From positions 1 to 18,630 of the forward strand of contig JBECKQ010000279.1 in NCBI GenBank assembly GCA_040235375.1: a stretch of 18,630 nucleotides of DNA, in the 5' to 3' direction. Shown piece by piece: positions 1 to 11,702 of this stretch. Positions within the stretch are counted from its first letter, which is position 1. Every line of letters starts with the position of its first letter. The DNA comes from JBECKQ01 sp040235375 (GTDB taxonomy: Bacteria > Planctomycetota > Phycisphaerae > UBA1845). The notes beneath the pieces were generated by a model, which did no database searches, was not told the DNA's origin, and was given only the letters and a program-made list of their open reading frames with translations. The translations under genes were made by a program, and so were the position numbers.

Positions 1-97
1 TCGCGACAGGCCGGACTGGTCCGGGCAACCGGATGAAATGCCGCTGTGTGGGCGGCGCCTATTCGGCCGGCGAAGAGACAACGGAGCATATGGAACC

Positions 98-505
98 ATG
101 GCGGAAGCACCTGCAAAAGAGTACAGCGCGGAGATCCGCGAGCTGGCGGACAAGATCGTCAAGCTGACCGTGAAGGAAGCCCAGTCGCTGGTGGACTACC
201 TGAAGGAAGAGCATGGAATCGAGCCGGCCGGCGGCGGCGCGGTGATGGTGGCTCAGGCAGGTCCCGGCGGTGAAGAGGCTGCGGCGGAGGAGAAGACGAG
301 CTTCGACGTGATCCTGGCGGCGGTCGGCGACAAGAAGATCCAGGTAATCAAGGCGGTTCGCGCCGCGACGGGCCTGGGCCTGAAAGAGGCGAAGGACCTG
401 GTGGACGGGGCGCCGAAGCCCGTGAAGGAAGGCGTGAGCAAGGATGAGGCTGAGGCCCTGAAGAAGGAACTCGAAGAGGCCGGGGCCGCGGTCGAGGTGA
501 AGTAG
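98..505 (+). CDS. rplL: 50S ribosomal protein L7/L12
   Basis: This is the ribosomal stalk protein, which forms dimers on L10 and recruits the translational GTPases (EF-Tu, EF-G, IF2) to the 50S subunit. The 135-residue product has the family layout. Residues 1-43 form the helical N-terminal dimerisation domain. A flexible Gly/Ala/Glu-rich hinge spans about 44-65. The C-terminal factor-binding domain spans about 66-135 and includes FDVIL, IKAVRAATGLGLKEAKDLV and the usual end VEVK. The reading frame stays open upstream to an ATG at 38, but the added 20 residues are Arg-rich and unlike any L7/L12. The ATG at 98 is chosen because GGAG at 83-86 serves as a ribosome binding site and the protein then starts where the family starts. 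rplJ would be expected just upstream but is not recognisable in the first 97 bases, which hold only a small hairpin (11-24). rpoB follows after a long gap. Confidence 0.97.
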   Translation: MAEAPAKEYSAEIRELADKIVKLTVKEAQSLVDYLKEEHGIEPAGGGAVMVAQAGPGGEEAAAEEKTSFDVILAAVGDKKIQVIKAVRAATGLGLKEAKDLVDGAPKPVKEGVSKDEAEALKKELEEAGAAVEVK

Positions 506-670
506 AGCCCTGCGTGGGGATTCCGGAGCGTCGCGGCCGGCCGGTCATTCGACGATCCGGCGGCCCCATTTTCCGGCGGCAGGACGGCGGCACGCGACGG
601 TGCCGTGGGCCTGTCGTGCAAGATGGCGGGGCAAGTTCGAGGGGCACGGCGCAGAGCGGGAGCGAGAGGC

Positions 671-694
671 TCCGCGAATGCGGAAGTTTTTATT
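671..694 (+). terminator. Intrinsic terminator or attenuator after rplL
   Basis: A short GC-rich hairpin, TCCGC (671-675) with GCGGA (680-684) around a GAAT loop, is followed two bases later by TTTTTATT (687-694). The stem has only five pairs, so it may be leaky. A partial terminator between rplL and rpoB is well known in E. coli, where it sets the ratio of ribosomal protein to polymerase synthesis. A similar role here is inference. Confidence 0.6.
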
Positions 695-713
695 CTGCGG
701 ACGGTTAAGGCAC

Positions 714-742
714 TTGACTCGGCCGCGCGCGGCGCCCAAAAT
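714..742 (+). promoter_or_regulatory. Candidate sigma-70-type promoter for rpoB
   Basis: TTGACT at 714-719 matches the -35 consensus at five of six bases. It is followed after a 17-base spacer by CAAAAT (737-742), which matches the -10 consensus at four of six. It lies just downstream of the terminator-like hairpin, as expected for a second start feeding rpoB. Initiation would be near 749-751 and would give a leader of about 258 nt. A better -10-like hexamer, GATAAT at 765-770, has no good -35 at normal spacing. Confidence 0.5.
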
Positions 743-1007
743 AAAGGGTTATCAAAAGACGACCGATAATGACGCAACGAACGGCCAGGCATGGAATGCC
801 CGGGCGACGGTCGTTGCGTCAGCCTACCCCCTTGGGCAGGGCGAGATCGGCTGGAGTCCCGGGACCTTCAGCCCACCAGATGCCCTCTCCAGACGGGCGC
901 GAGTCCCCATCAACAACAGTCAGCGATCTGAGAAATCGGACACCGACGGCGGCGGCTGTGCGGTTGCCGCTGCCATGGGCAATTAGCCAAGCGGAAGGGC
1001 GGATCGA

Positions 1008-4000
1008 ATGATTGCCACGCGCACCAATGGAGCGGTTCGGAATTTCGGCAAAGTGGGCGATGCGCTGCCGATTCCCAATCTCATCGACATTCAGACGCGT
1101 TCGTACGCGAGGTTCCTCCAGGAAGACGCGCTGCCGGATGAGCGTAAGAACGAAGGGCTCGAGGCGCTTCTTCGCGAGGTGTTCCCGATCGAGAGCTACG
1201 ACGGGGACATGCGGCTGGAATACATCAGCTACGAGCTGGGCAAGCCGCGCTACAACCCGGAAGAGTGCCGCGAGCTGCGGCTGACTTACGGGATGCCGTT
1301 CCGCGTGCGCGTCCGCCTGCACCGCAAGGACAAGGACGAGATCCAGGAAGACCTGATTTACCTCGGCGAGCTGCCGATCATGATCGGCGGCGGCGAGTTC
1401 ATCATCAACGGCGCCGAGCGGGTGATCGTGTCGCAGTTGCACCGCAGTCCGGGAGTGGACTTCGTGAAGGACCAGGCGGAAGGCAACCGGGCGCTGCACG
1501 CGTGCCGCATCATCCCGGAGCGGGGAAGCTGGATCGAGCTGAACGTCACGAAGAAGGACATCCTGGCGATCCGCATCGACCAGTCGAGCAAGATCGCGGC
1601 GACGACCTTCCTGCGGGCGATGGACCCGCAGTACGGCACGGACGAGGCGATCGTTCGGATTTTCTACAAGACCAAGACGATCAAGCCGGGTTCGCTGCGT
1701 CCCGATCGGTACGTGGCGACGACGATCGTGAACGAGGAGACGGGCGACGAGATCGTCCGGGCGGGCACGCAGGTCGGGGATGCGGTGGCCGCCATCCAGG
1801 CATTGAACCTGAAACAGGTGGAGGTGATCGACAAGGTCATCGACCCGCTGATTCTGAACACGCTGGCGGACGACGGGACGCGGACGCACGAGGAGGCGCT
1901 GCTGAAGCTGTACACGCGGCTGCGGCCGGGCAACCCGCCGCAGCTCGAGAAGGCGCGGAAGCTGTTCGAAGAGAAGTTCTTTGACGAGAATCGCTACCGC
2001 CTCGGCAAGGTCGGGCGTTTCCGTCTGAACCGCAAGCTGAACACGGACGCGGCGGACGACGTGATGGTGCTGACGGCGGACGACATGATCGCGTGCCTGA
2101 AGTACCTGCTGCTGCTGCGGACGGGCGAGTCGCAGTTCGAGGTGGATGACATCGATCACCTTGGCAACCGCCGGCTGCGGACGATCGACGAGCTGGCGAC
2201 GGAGGAGATGCGCAAGGGTTTCCTGAAGCTGCGGCGGACGGTGACCGAGCGGATGAGCCTGAAGAACCCGGACGAGCTGGCGCGGATCGCGGAGCTGGTG
2301 AACAGCAAGTCGATCAGCTCGGCGATCGAGTTCTTTTTCGGCCGCGGGGAGCTGTCGCAGGTGGTGGACCAGACGAATCCCCTGTCACAGTTGACGCACG
2401 AGCGGAGGCTGTCGGCGCTGGGCCCGGGCGGTTTGAACCGCAAGCGCGCGGGCTTCGAGGTACGTGACGTGCACATCTCGCACTACGGGCGAATCTGCCC
2501 GATCGAGACGCCGGAAGGCACGAACATCGGGCTCATCGCCTCGCTGGCGATCTACAGCTCCGTGGACGACTACGGGTTCCTGCTGACGCCGTACCGCAAA
2601 ATGGCGAAGAAGGGCGCGGTCGAAGCGGGCGCGCATTACCTGCGGGCAGACGAGGAGATGCGGCAGATCCTGGCCCCGCCGGAGGCGATGGTGGTCGGCG
2701 AGAACCGCATTCACGAGGGTCCGACGATCGTGCGGGCGTACGGCGACCTGGCGCAGGTGGACAGCGAGGAAGTGTCATATGTTGACATCTCGCCGAAGCA
2801 GACGGTCGGGGTTTCCGCGGCGCTGATTCCGTTTCTCGAGCACGACGACGCGAACCGCGCGCTGATGGGCTCGAACATGCAGAGGCAGGCGGTGCCCTTG
2901 CTTCGCGTGGAGCCGCCGGTGGTGGCGACGGGCATGGAGCGTGCCGTCGCGGAGAACAGCGGCATGGTGGTGCGGGCCCGTCAGGGCGGCGCCGTGACGT
3001 TTGTCGATGCCGAGCGCGTCATCATCAACGAGACGGAAGAGCACGTGCTGCGCAAGTTCCAGGGGCTCAACGAGCGGACGTGCATGAATCAGCGCCCGAT
3101 CGTGATGAAGGGCGAGCGCGTCAAGGAAGGGCAGATCATCGCGGACGGCCCGGCCACGAGCCGCGGCGAGCTGGCGCTGGGCAAGAACGTGCTCGCCGCG
3201 TTCATGACCTATGACGGGTACAACTTCGAGGACGCGATCCTGATCAGCGAGCGGCTGGTGCGGGACGACGTGTTCACGAGCATTCACATCGACACGTTCG
3301 ACGTGGAAATCCGCGAGACGAAGCTCGGCCGCGAGGAGTTCACGGCGGACATTCCGAACGTCTCGGAGCGGGCTCTGCGCAACCTGGACGAGCACGGCGT
3401 CGTGCGCGTGGGCACGCGCGTCGGCCCGAGCGACATCCTGGTGGGCAAGGTGTGCCCGAAGTCGAAGACGGAGCTGAGCCCGGAGGAGAAGCTGCTGCAC
3501 GCGATCTTCGGGCGCGCCGGCGAGGACGTGAAGAACGACTCGCTCGAGGTGCCGGCGGGGGTCGAGGGCATCGTGATCGACGCCAAGCGGTTCAGCCGCC
3601 GGATGCACATGACGGACGAGCAGAAGCGCAAACTCAACGAGGAGATCGAAGCGTTCAACGCGCAGGCGAACGACAAGATCTGCAAGCTTTTCAAGCAGAT
3701 GTGCACGGAGATCGAGCGCATCGCCGGCCAGCCGATGGTCGACCCGAGCACGCGCCAGAAGGTGGGGCGGAGCGACATCACCGAGGTGCTGCTGGAGCAG
3801 ATTGCGGCGATCACCGAGCAGGTGCGGTCGGGCGACGTGGTGTGGGTGAAAAAGACCACATCGGACCCGGCGGCGCAGGACGTCGTGGGCCGGTACTGGC
3901 CGCGGATCAGCGAGCTGGTGGAGGAGCGCGAGCGCAAGGCGGCGCAGATGCGTCGGGGAGACGAGCTTCCCTCGGGCGTGCTCGAGATGGTGAAGGTGTA

Positions 4001-4793
4001 CATCGCGACGAAGCGGCAGCTATCCGTCGGCGACAAGATGGCGGGCCGTCACGGCAACAAGGGCGTGATCGCCAGGATCCTGCCGGAAGAGGACATGCCG
4101 TACCTGGAAGACGGGACGCCGGTGGACATCCTGCTGAACCCGCTGGGCGTGCCGTCGCGTATGAACGTGGGGCAAATCCTGGAGACGTACCTGGGCTGGG
4201 CGGCGCAGATTCTCGGCTTCCAGGCGGTGACGCCGGTGTTCGACGGGGCAACGGAGGACGAAATCCATCAGTGCGTTGCGCAGGCGAATGAGCATGCGGC
4301 CAAGCGTCGGGAGATGCTGGAGGCGGTTCAGGTGGCCGGCGATTCGCGCGAGATCTTCGCGCAGATGCCGTACGGCGGAAAGGCGACATTGTACGACGGT
4401 CGGACGGGTGAACGGCTCGATCAGCAGGTGACGGTGGGCTACATGTACATGCTGAAGCTCGATCACCTGGTGGATGACAAGATCCACGCCCGCGCGACCG
4501 GTCCTTACAGCCTGATCACGCAGCAGCCGCTGGGGGGCAAGGCGCGGACGGGCGGCCAGCGATTCGGCGAGATGGAAGTATGGGGGCTGGAAGCGTACGG
4601 GGCGGCGTTCATGCTTCAGGAGATGCTGACGGTCAAGAGCGACGACGTCGAGGGCCGCACGAAGATTTACGAATCGATGGTTCGCGGGAAGAACACGCTC
4701 GAAGCGGGCACTCCGGTGTCGTTCGACGTTTTGTGCAACGAAATCCGCGGGCTGGGTCTGAACATCCAGCTCGAGAAGAAGCGCATCGTCTGA
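1008..4793 (+). CDS. rpoB: DNA-directed RNA polymerase subunit beta
   Basis: This is the beta subunit of RNA polymerase, forming one side of the active-site cleft with beta-prime. The 1261-residue protein starts with the family-typical LPIPNLIDIQ region. The rifampicin-site segment runs from about Gly445 to Leu471, with the equivalents of E. coli Q513, D516, H526 and S531 (D454, H464, S469) unchanged, so no resistance change is evident. The universal CPIETPEG, GDKMAGRHGNKGV and C-terminal GGKARTGGQRFGEMEVWGLE blocks are present. It is about 80 residues shorter than E. coli RpoB: the insertion near residues 210-300 is reduced, while a charged, helical insertion at about residues 856-995 (E. 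coli betai9/SI2 position) is kept. GGAAGGG at 993-999 sits nine bases before the ATG and fixes the start. The stop is followed by 54 bases and then the GNAT gene, not rpoC. Confidence 0.99.
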   Translation: MIATRTNGAVRNFGKVGDALPIPNLIDIQTRSYARFLQEDALPDERKNEGLEALLREVFPIESYDGDMRLEYISYELGKPRYNPEECRELRLTYGMPFRVRVRLHRKDKDEIQEDLIYLGELPIMIGGGEFIINGAERVIVSQLHRSPGVDFVKDQAEGNRALHACRIIPERGSWIELNVTKKDILAIRIDQSSKIAATTFLRAMDPQYGTDEAIVRIFYKTKTIKPGSLRPDRYVATTIVNEETGDEIVRAGTQVGDAVAAIQALNLKQVEVIDKVIDPLILNTLADDGTRTHEEALLKLYTRLRPGNPPQLEKARKLFEEKFFDENRYRLGKVGRFRLNRKLNTDAADDVMVLTADDMIACLKYLLLLRTGESQFEVDDIDHLGNRRLRTIDELATEEMRKGFLKLRRTVTERMSLKNPDELARIAELVNSKSISSAIEFFFGRGELSQVVDQTNPLSQLTHERRLSALGPGGLNRKRAGFEVRDVHISHYGRICPIETPEGTNIGLIASLAIYSSVDDYGFLLTPYRKMAKKGAVEAGAHYLRADEEMRQILAPPEAMVVGENRIHEGPTIVRAYGDLAQVDSEEVSYVDISPKQTVGVSAALIPFLEHDDANRALMGSNMQRQAVPLLRVEPPVVATGMERAVAENSGMVVRARQGGAVTFVDAERVIINETEEHVLRKFQGLNERTCMNQRPIVMKGERVKEGQIIADGPATSRGELALGKNVLAAFMTYDGYNFEDAILISERLVRDDVFTSIHIDTFDVEIRETKLGREEFTADIPNVSERALRNLDEHGVVRVGTRVGPSDILVGKVCPKSKTELSPEEKLLHAIFGRAGEDVKNDSLEVPAGVEGIVIDAKRFSRRMHMTDEQKRKLNEEIEAFNAQANDKICKLFKQMCTEIERIAGQPMVDPSTRQKVGRSDITEVLLEQIAAITEQVRSGDVVWVKKTTSDPAAQDVVGRYWPRISELVEERERKAAQMRRGDELPSGVLEMVKVYIATKRQLSVGDKMAGRHGNKGVIARILPEEDMPYLEDGTPVDILLNPLGVPSRMNVGQILETYLGWAAQILGFQAVTPVFDGATEDEIHQCVAQANEHAAKRREMLEAVQVAGDSREIFAQMPYGGKATLYDGRTGERLDQQVTVGYMYMLKLDHLVDDKIHARATGPYSLITQQPLGGKARTGGQRFGEMEVWGLEAYGAAFMLQEMLTVKSDDVEGRTKIYESMVRGKNTLEAGTPVSFDVLCNEIRGLGLNIQLEKKRIV

Positions 4794-4847
4794 CGGGACG
4801 TACTCGTCGGGCTGTTGCGAGTCGAGCAAGTTGCGAAGGAGGCCGTC

Positions 4848-5333
4848 ATGATCGACAAGATCCGGTTCGAGACGACCCGCTACATCGACCCCGGCGAGCT
4901 GTCCGAGTTCTACGTGCGGCAGGGGCACCACACGACGCGAGACCGTGCCAAGCTGGAGCGGATGGTGGCCCAGACGTACTGCTTCGTTACGGCACGGCTG
5001 GAAGGGGAGTTGATCGGAATCGCGCGGGGCGTGACGGACGGCGTGCTGGGATACCTGGCGGAATGCAAGCTGGATCCGAAGTTCCAGGGGGCGGCGTGCG
5101 TGACGCGGACCGACGGCCGGATCGAGCACGACCTCGAGGGGATTGCCAAGCAGATGGCGATCCGCATCGTGGATGAGCTTCGCGACTACGGCGTGGATCG
5201 CATCCAGGTGCTGGCGTACGGGACGGAAGTGGACTTCTGCGAAGAGCTGGGTTTCAAGCGGACGAGCGGAATGGTGCCGCTGCAGTTGGCGCTTGATGCG
5301 GAAGTCAAGGAGACGGCTGAGGCGTCGGGCTGA
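4848..5333 (+). CDS. GNAT-fold N-acetyltransferase-like protein between rpoB and rpoC
   Basis: This is a 161-residue protein of the GNAT acetyltransferase fold, and its substrate is unknown. The fold is suggested by the central strand block ELIGIARGVTDGVLGYLAEC (54-73), the LDPKFQG turn (75-81) and especially the motif B end FCEELGFKRTSGMVPLQL (130-147), typical of GNAT proteins. The acetyl-CoA pyrophosphate loop, normally R/Q-x-x-G-x-G/A straight after that turn, is not intact. QGAACVTRTDGRIEHD (80-95) replaces it before the following helix, so catalysis may be altered or lost. The start at 4848 is chosen over an in-frame TTG at 4815 because a strong AAGGAGG (4836-4842) lies five bases before this ATG. 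It is co-directional and tightly spaced with rpoB (54 bases) and rpoC (78 bases), so it is almost certainly co-transcribed with them. Transcription-linked modification or a structural role is inference only. Confidence 0.8.
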   Translation: MIDKIRFETTRYIDPGELSEFYVRQGHHTTRDRAKLERMVAQTYCFVTARLEGELIGIARGVTDGVLGYLAECKLDPKFQGAACVTRTDGRIEHDLEGIAKQMAIRIVDELRDYGVDRIQVLAYGTEVDFCEELGFKRTSGMVPLQLALDAEVKETAEASG

Positions 5334-5342
5334 ACGAGACGA

Positions 5343-5360
5343 GGCGGATGACGATCCGCC
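5343..5360 (+). other. Hairpin upstream of rpoC
   Basis: A perfect 7-bp inverted repeat, GGCGGAT (5343-5349) with ATCCGCC (5354-5360), surrounds a GACG loop just after the GNAT stop codon and about 50 bases before rpoC. No T-tract follows, so it is not an intrinsic terminator. It may be an RNA-stability or processing element. Confidence 0.4.
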
Positions 5361-5411
5361 AGCGGAACGATTCGGAACCAGGGCAGGCTACTCAAGCGAG
5401 AGAGGCACCCA

Positions 5412-9887
<4,476 letters not shown>

Positions 9888-9969
9888 TCCGCCGGCATAG
9901 TAAAGCTGGTGCGACGATTGAAGAGCAGGGCTGCGCGTACGGTCTGCCGACGCGAATCAGAGGAGTAAC

Positions 9970-10362
<393 letters not shown>

Positions 10363-10410
10363 CGGCGGAAGGGATTCCAGGGGCCGAGCGACCAGGATGG
10401 GCGAAGAGTG

Positions 10411-11019
10411 ATGACGAGTCGGTCAACGGCAGGGTCGGTACGGGTCGCAGCCGCGGTTCGATCGAGCGGATCAATCGGTCGCGACGCGATGCTCGTGACG
10501 GGGTTTATGATCCTCGCGGCGCTGTCGGCGCAAGTCCGCCTGTACCTGCCGGGCAACCCGGTGCCCGTGACGATGCAGACGGCGGCGGTGCTGCTGTGCG
10601 GTTTCTGCCTGCGGCCGGGATTGGCGATGGCGGCGATGGCGTTGTACCTGGCCGGTGGTATCGTCGGAGACGTACTGGGCGTGCGGCTCCCGTTCTTCGC
10701 CGCAGTGCAGGTGGGGATGGCAACGGCGACGGCCGGCTACCTCGTGGCATTCGTGCCGGCGGCGGGACTGGTGAGCGCCTTGGCCCGGCAGCGCAGCTCC
10801 CTGACGTTCGGGCGGGCGGTTGCGACGGGGGCCGTCGGAATGTCCGTGATTTTCCTGTTCGGCGTCACCTGGTTGGCGTGGCTGACGGGATCGTTGGATG
10901 TCGCGATACAGAATGGACTGCTGCCGTTTCTGCCGTGGACTGCGGCGAAGATCGGTTTGGTGGCGGCGGCGGTGCAGCTCGGTCGTCCGCTGAGCGTGAG
11001 ACGCGACAGGAGATCGTGA
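10411..11019 (+). CDS. bioY: BioY-family biotin transporter S component
   Basis: This is an integral membrane protein resembling BioY, the substrate-binding S unit of ECF-type biotin uptake systems. About 202 residues are nearly all hydrophobic, with around six predicted membrane segments. The family hallmark LPGNPVPVTMQTAAVLL (about 46-62) is followed by LRPGLAMAAMALYLAGGIVG, and the later (P)TGGYL block appears here as TATAGYLVAF. The usual GLPVF/GG stretch is also changed, so it is a diverged member. No ECF ATPases or transmembrane T protein are nearby; BioY can work with shared ECF modules or alone. The start is ATG 10411, with a purine stretch GAAGAG just before it. GTG at 10408 is in frame and equally possible, and ATG 10489 would omit a hydrophilic N-terminus. 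It is 48 bases after rpsL and 98 before rpsG, an unusual place for it. Confidence 0.85.
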   Translation: MTSRSTAGSVRVAAAVRSSGSIGRDAMLVTGFMILAALSAQVRLYLPGNPVPVTMQTAAVLLCGFCLRPGLAMAAMALYLAGGIVGDVLGVRLPFFAAVQVGMATATAGYLVAFVPAAGLVSALARQRSSLTFGRAVATGAVGMSVIFLFGVTWLAWLTGSLDVAIQNGLLPFLPWTAAKIGLVAAAVQLGRPLSVRRDRRS

Positions 11020-11069
11020 GGATTTGCGCTTCAAGGCGGCCGATGAAAGGCCTGCCAGGGGGCGACATC

Positions 11070-11092
11070 CGGCAGCCGAAATACGGCTGCCG
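11070..11092 (+). promoter_or_regulatory. 9-bp perfect hairpin just upstream of rpsG
   Basis: CGGCAGCCG (11070-11078) pairs perfectly with CGGCTGCCG (11084-11092) around an AAATA loop. It is followed by CTAGAGG and only TTTT at 11100-11103, so it is at best a weak terminator for bioY. It ends 25 bases before the rpsG ATG and close to that gene's ribosome binding site (GGAAAG, 11104-11109). In E. coli, S7 represses its own operon by binding the rpsL-rpsG interval, so a translational operator is an alternative reading. Confidence 0.5.
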
Positions 11093-11117
11093 CTAGAGGT
11101 TTTGGAAAGCGACTAGA

Positions 11118-11594
11118 ATGCCGAGGAAATCGTACACCAGTTCTGTCGAGCAGCTCGCGCCGGACCCGCGGTACAACAGCATGCTGGTCTCGAAGTTCAT
11201 CAATTGCATGATGTGGGACGGCAAGAAGAGTGTTGCGTCGCGGGTCTTTTATGACGCGATGGACGTGATCGGCCGGCGGATGAAGGACGCCGATCCGCGA
11301 GAGGTCTTCGAGACCGCGATCAGCAACGTGAAGCCGAACATCGAAGTGCGGTCGCGCCGCGTCGGCGGGTCGAACTACCAGGTTCCGATGCCCGTCAACC
11401 GCAAACGGCAGCAGTCGCTGGCGATCCGTTGGATACTCCAGGCGGTACGGGGAAGATCGGGCAAGCCGATGAGCGAGTTTCTGGCCCAGGAACTGCTCGA
11501 CGCCTATCGCGGCGAGGGCACGGCGATGACCACGCGCGAGAACGTGCATCGCATGGCCGACGCGAACAAGGCATTTGCCCACTTTGCCTGGTAG
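11118..11594 (+). CDS. rpsG: 30S ribosomal protein S7
   Basis: S7 nucleates assembly of the 30S head and contacts tRNA at the E site. The 158-residue product is full length for the family. It shows the SKFINCMMWDGKKS-type N-terminal helix region, the EVRSRRVGGSNYQVP loop and the C-terminal ENVHRMADANKAFAHF typical of bacterial S7. GGAAAG at 11104-11109 lies eight bases ahead of the ATG. It is separated from rpsL by bioY. A small hairpin (11594-11606) overlaps the stop region, and a strong intrinsic terminator follows at 11627, before fusA. Confidence 0.98.
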   Translation: MPRKSYTSSVEQLAPDPRYNSMLVSKFINCMMWDGKKSVASRVFYDAMDVIGRRMKDADPREVFETAISNVKPNIEVRSRRVGGSNYQVPMPVNRKRQQSLAIRWILQAVRGRSGKPMSEFLAQELLDAYRGEGTAMTTRENVHRMADANKAFAHFAW

Positions 11595-11626
11595 CCCCTT
11601 GGGGGCATAGCATGAAACAGACCGGC

Positions 11627-11655
11627 GGCGACCCCAATCAGCGGTCGCCTTTTTT
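11627..11655 (+). terminator. Rho-independent terminator after rpsG
   Basis: A perfect 7-bp GC-rich stem, GGCGACC (11627-11633) with GGTCGCC (11643-11649), is followed directly by six T residues (11650-11655). It is the cleanest terminator in the window. It lies only 47 bases before the fusA start codon, which implies either partial read-through or a very short separate fusA transcript leader. Confidence 0.88.
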
Positions 11656-11702
11656 ATGAGAAGGTTTCTTGCGCCGCGGACTGCGGGGGCACCAAGTCAG
11701 AC

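Larger units (their letters stand above)
506..1007 (+). promoter_or_regulatory. rplL-rpoB intergenic region with structured rpoB leader
   Basis: No convincing gene is seen in these 502 bases. Besides the terminator and promoter listed separately, they hold a series of inverted repeats. There is a hairpin at 588-605 (CGGCAC/GTGCCG). A long stem-loop at 771-820 has a perfect 10-bp base (GACGCAACGA with TCGTTGCGTC) and an inner arm at 785-803 (GGCAT/ATGCC extended by CC/GG). Further hairpins lie at 823-840 (CCTACCC/GGGCAGG, one mismatch), 851-871 (CTGGA plus GTC, one bulge) and 924-938 (CGAT/ATCG). The last, at 948-974, pairs GGCGGCGGC with GCCGCTGCC and ends 18 bases before the rpoB Shine-Dalgarno. 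The clustering suggests a folded 5' leader. An RNase III-type processing site or an attenuation/autoregulatory element are possible roles, but neither is shown by the sequence. Confidence 0.55.

Noticed and set aside
38..97. Extended N-terminus of L7/L12 from ATG 38
   Set aside because: The extra 20 residues are Arg-rich and unlike the family; the ribosome binding site and conserved start support ATG 98.
1..97. 3' end of rplJ expected upstream of rplL
   Set aside because: None of the three forward frames in the first 97 bases resembles the L10 C-terminus, so no partial gene is called.
629..648. GTTCGAGGGG-like string resembling a tRNA T-loop
   Set aside because: No acceptor stem, anticodon arm or D-arm could be assembled around it.
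514..986. Small open frames in the rplL-rpoB interval (514-708 and 600-986)
   Set aside because: Arg/Gly/Pro-rich translations without conserved motifs or good ribosome binding sites; both cross the terminator-like hairpin, and the second also crosses the 771-820 stem-loop.
2340..2420. Possible rifampicin-resistance changes in RpoB
   Set aside because: The main resistance positions (equivalents of D516, H526, S531) carry the sensitive residues; the F514V- and M515V-type differences are not clear resistance alleles.
4815..4847. TTG start for the GNAT protein
   Set aside because: A strong AAGGAGG lies five bases before the ATG at 4848 and would itself be inside the extended reading frame.
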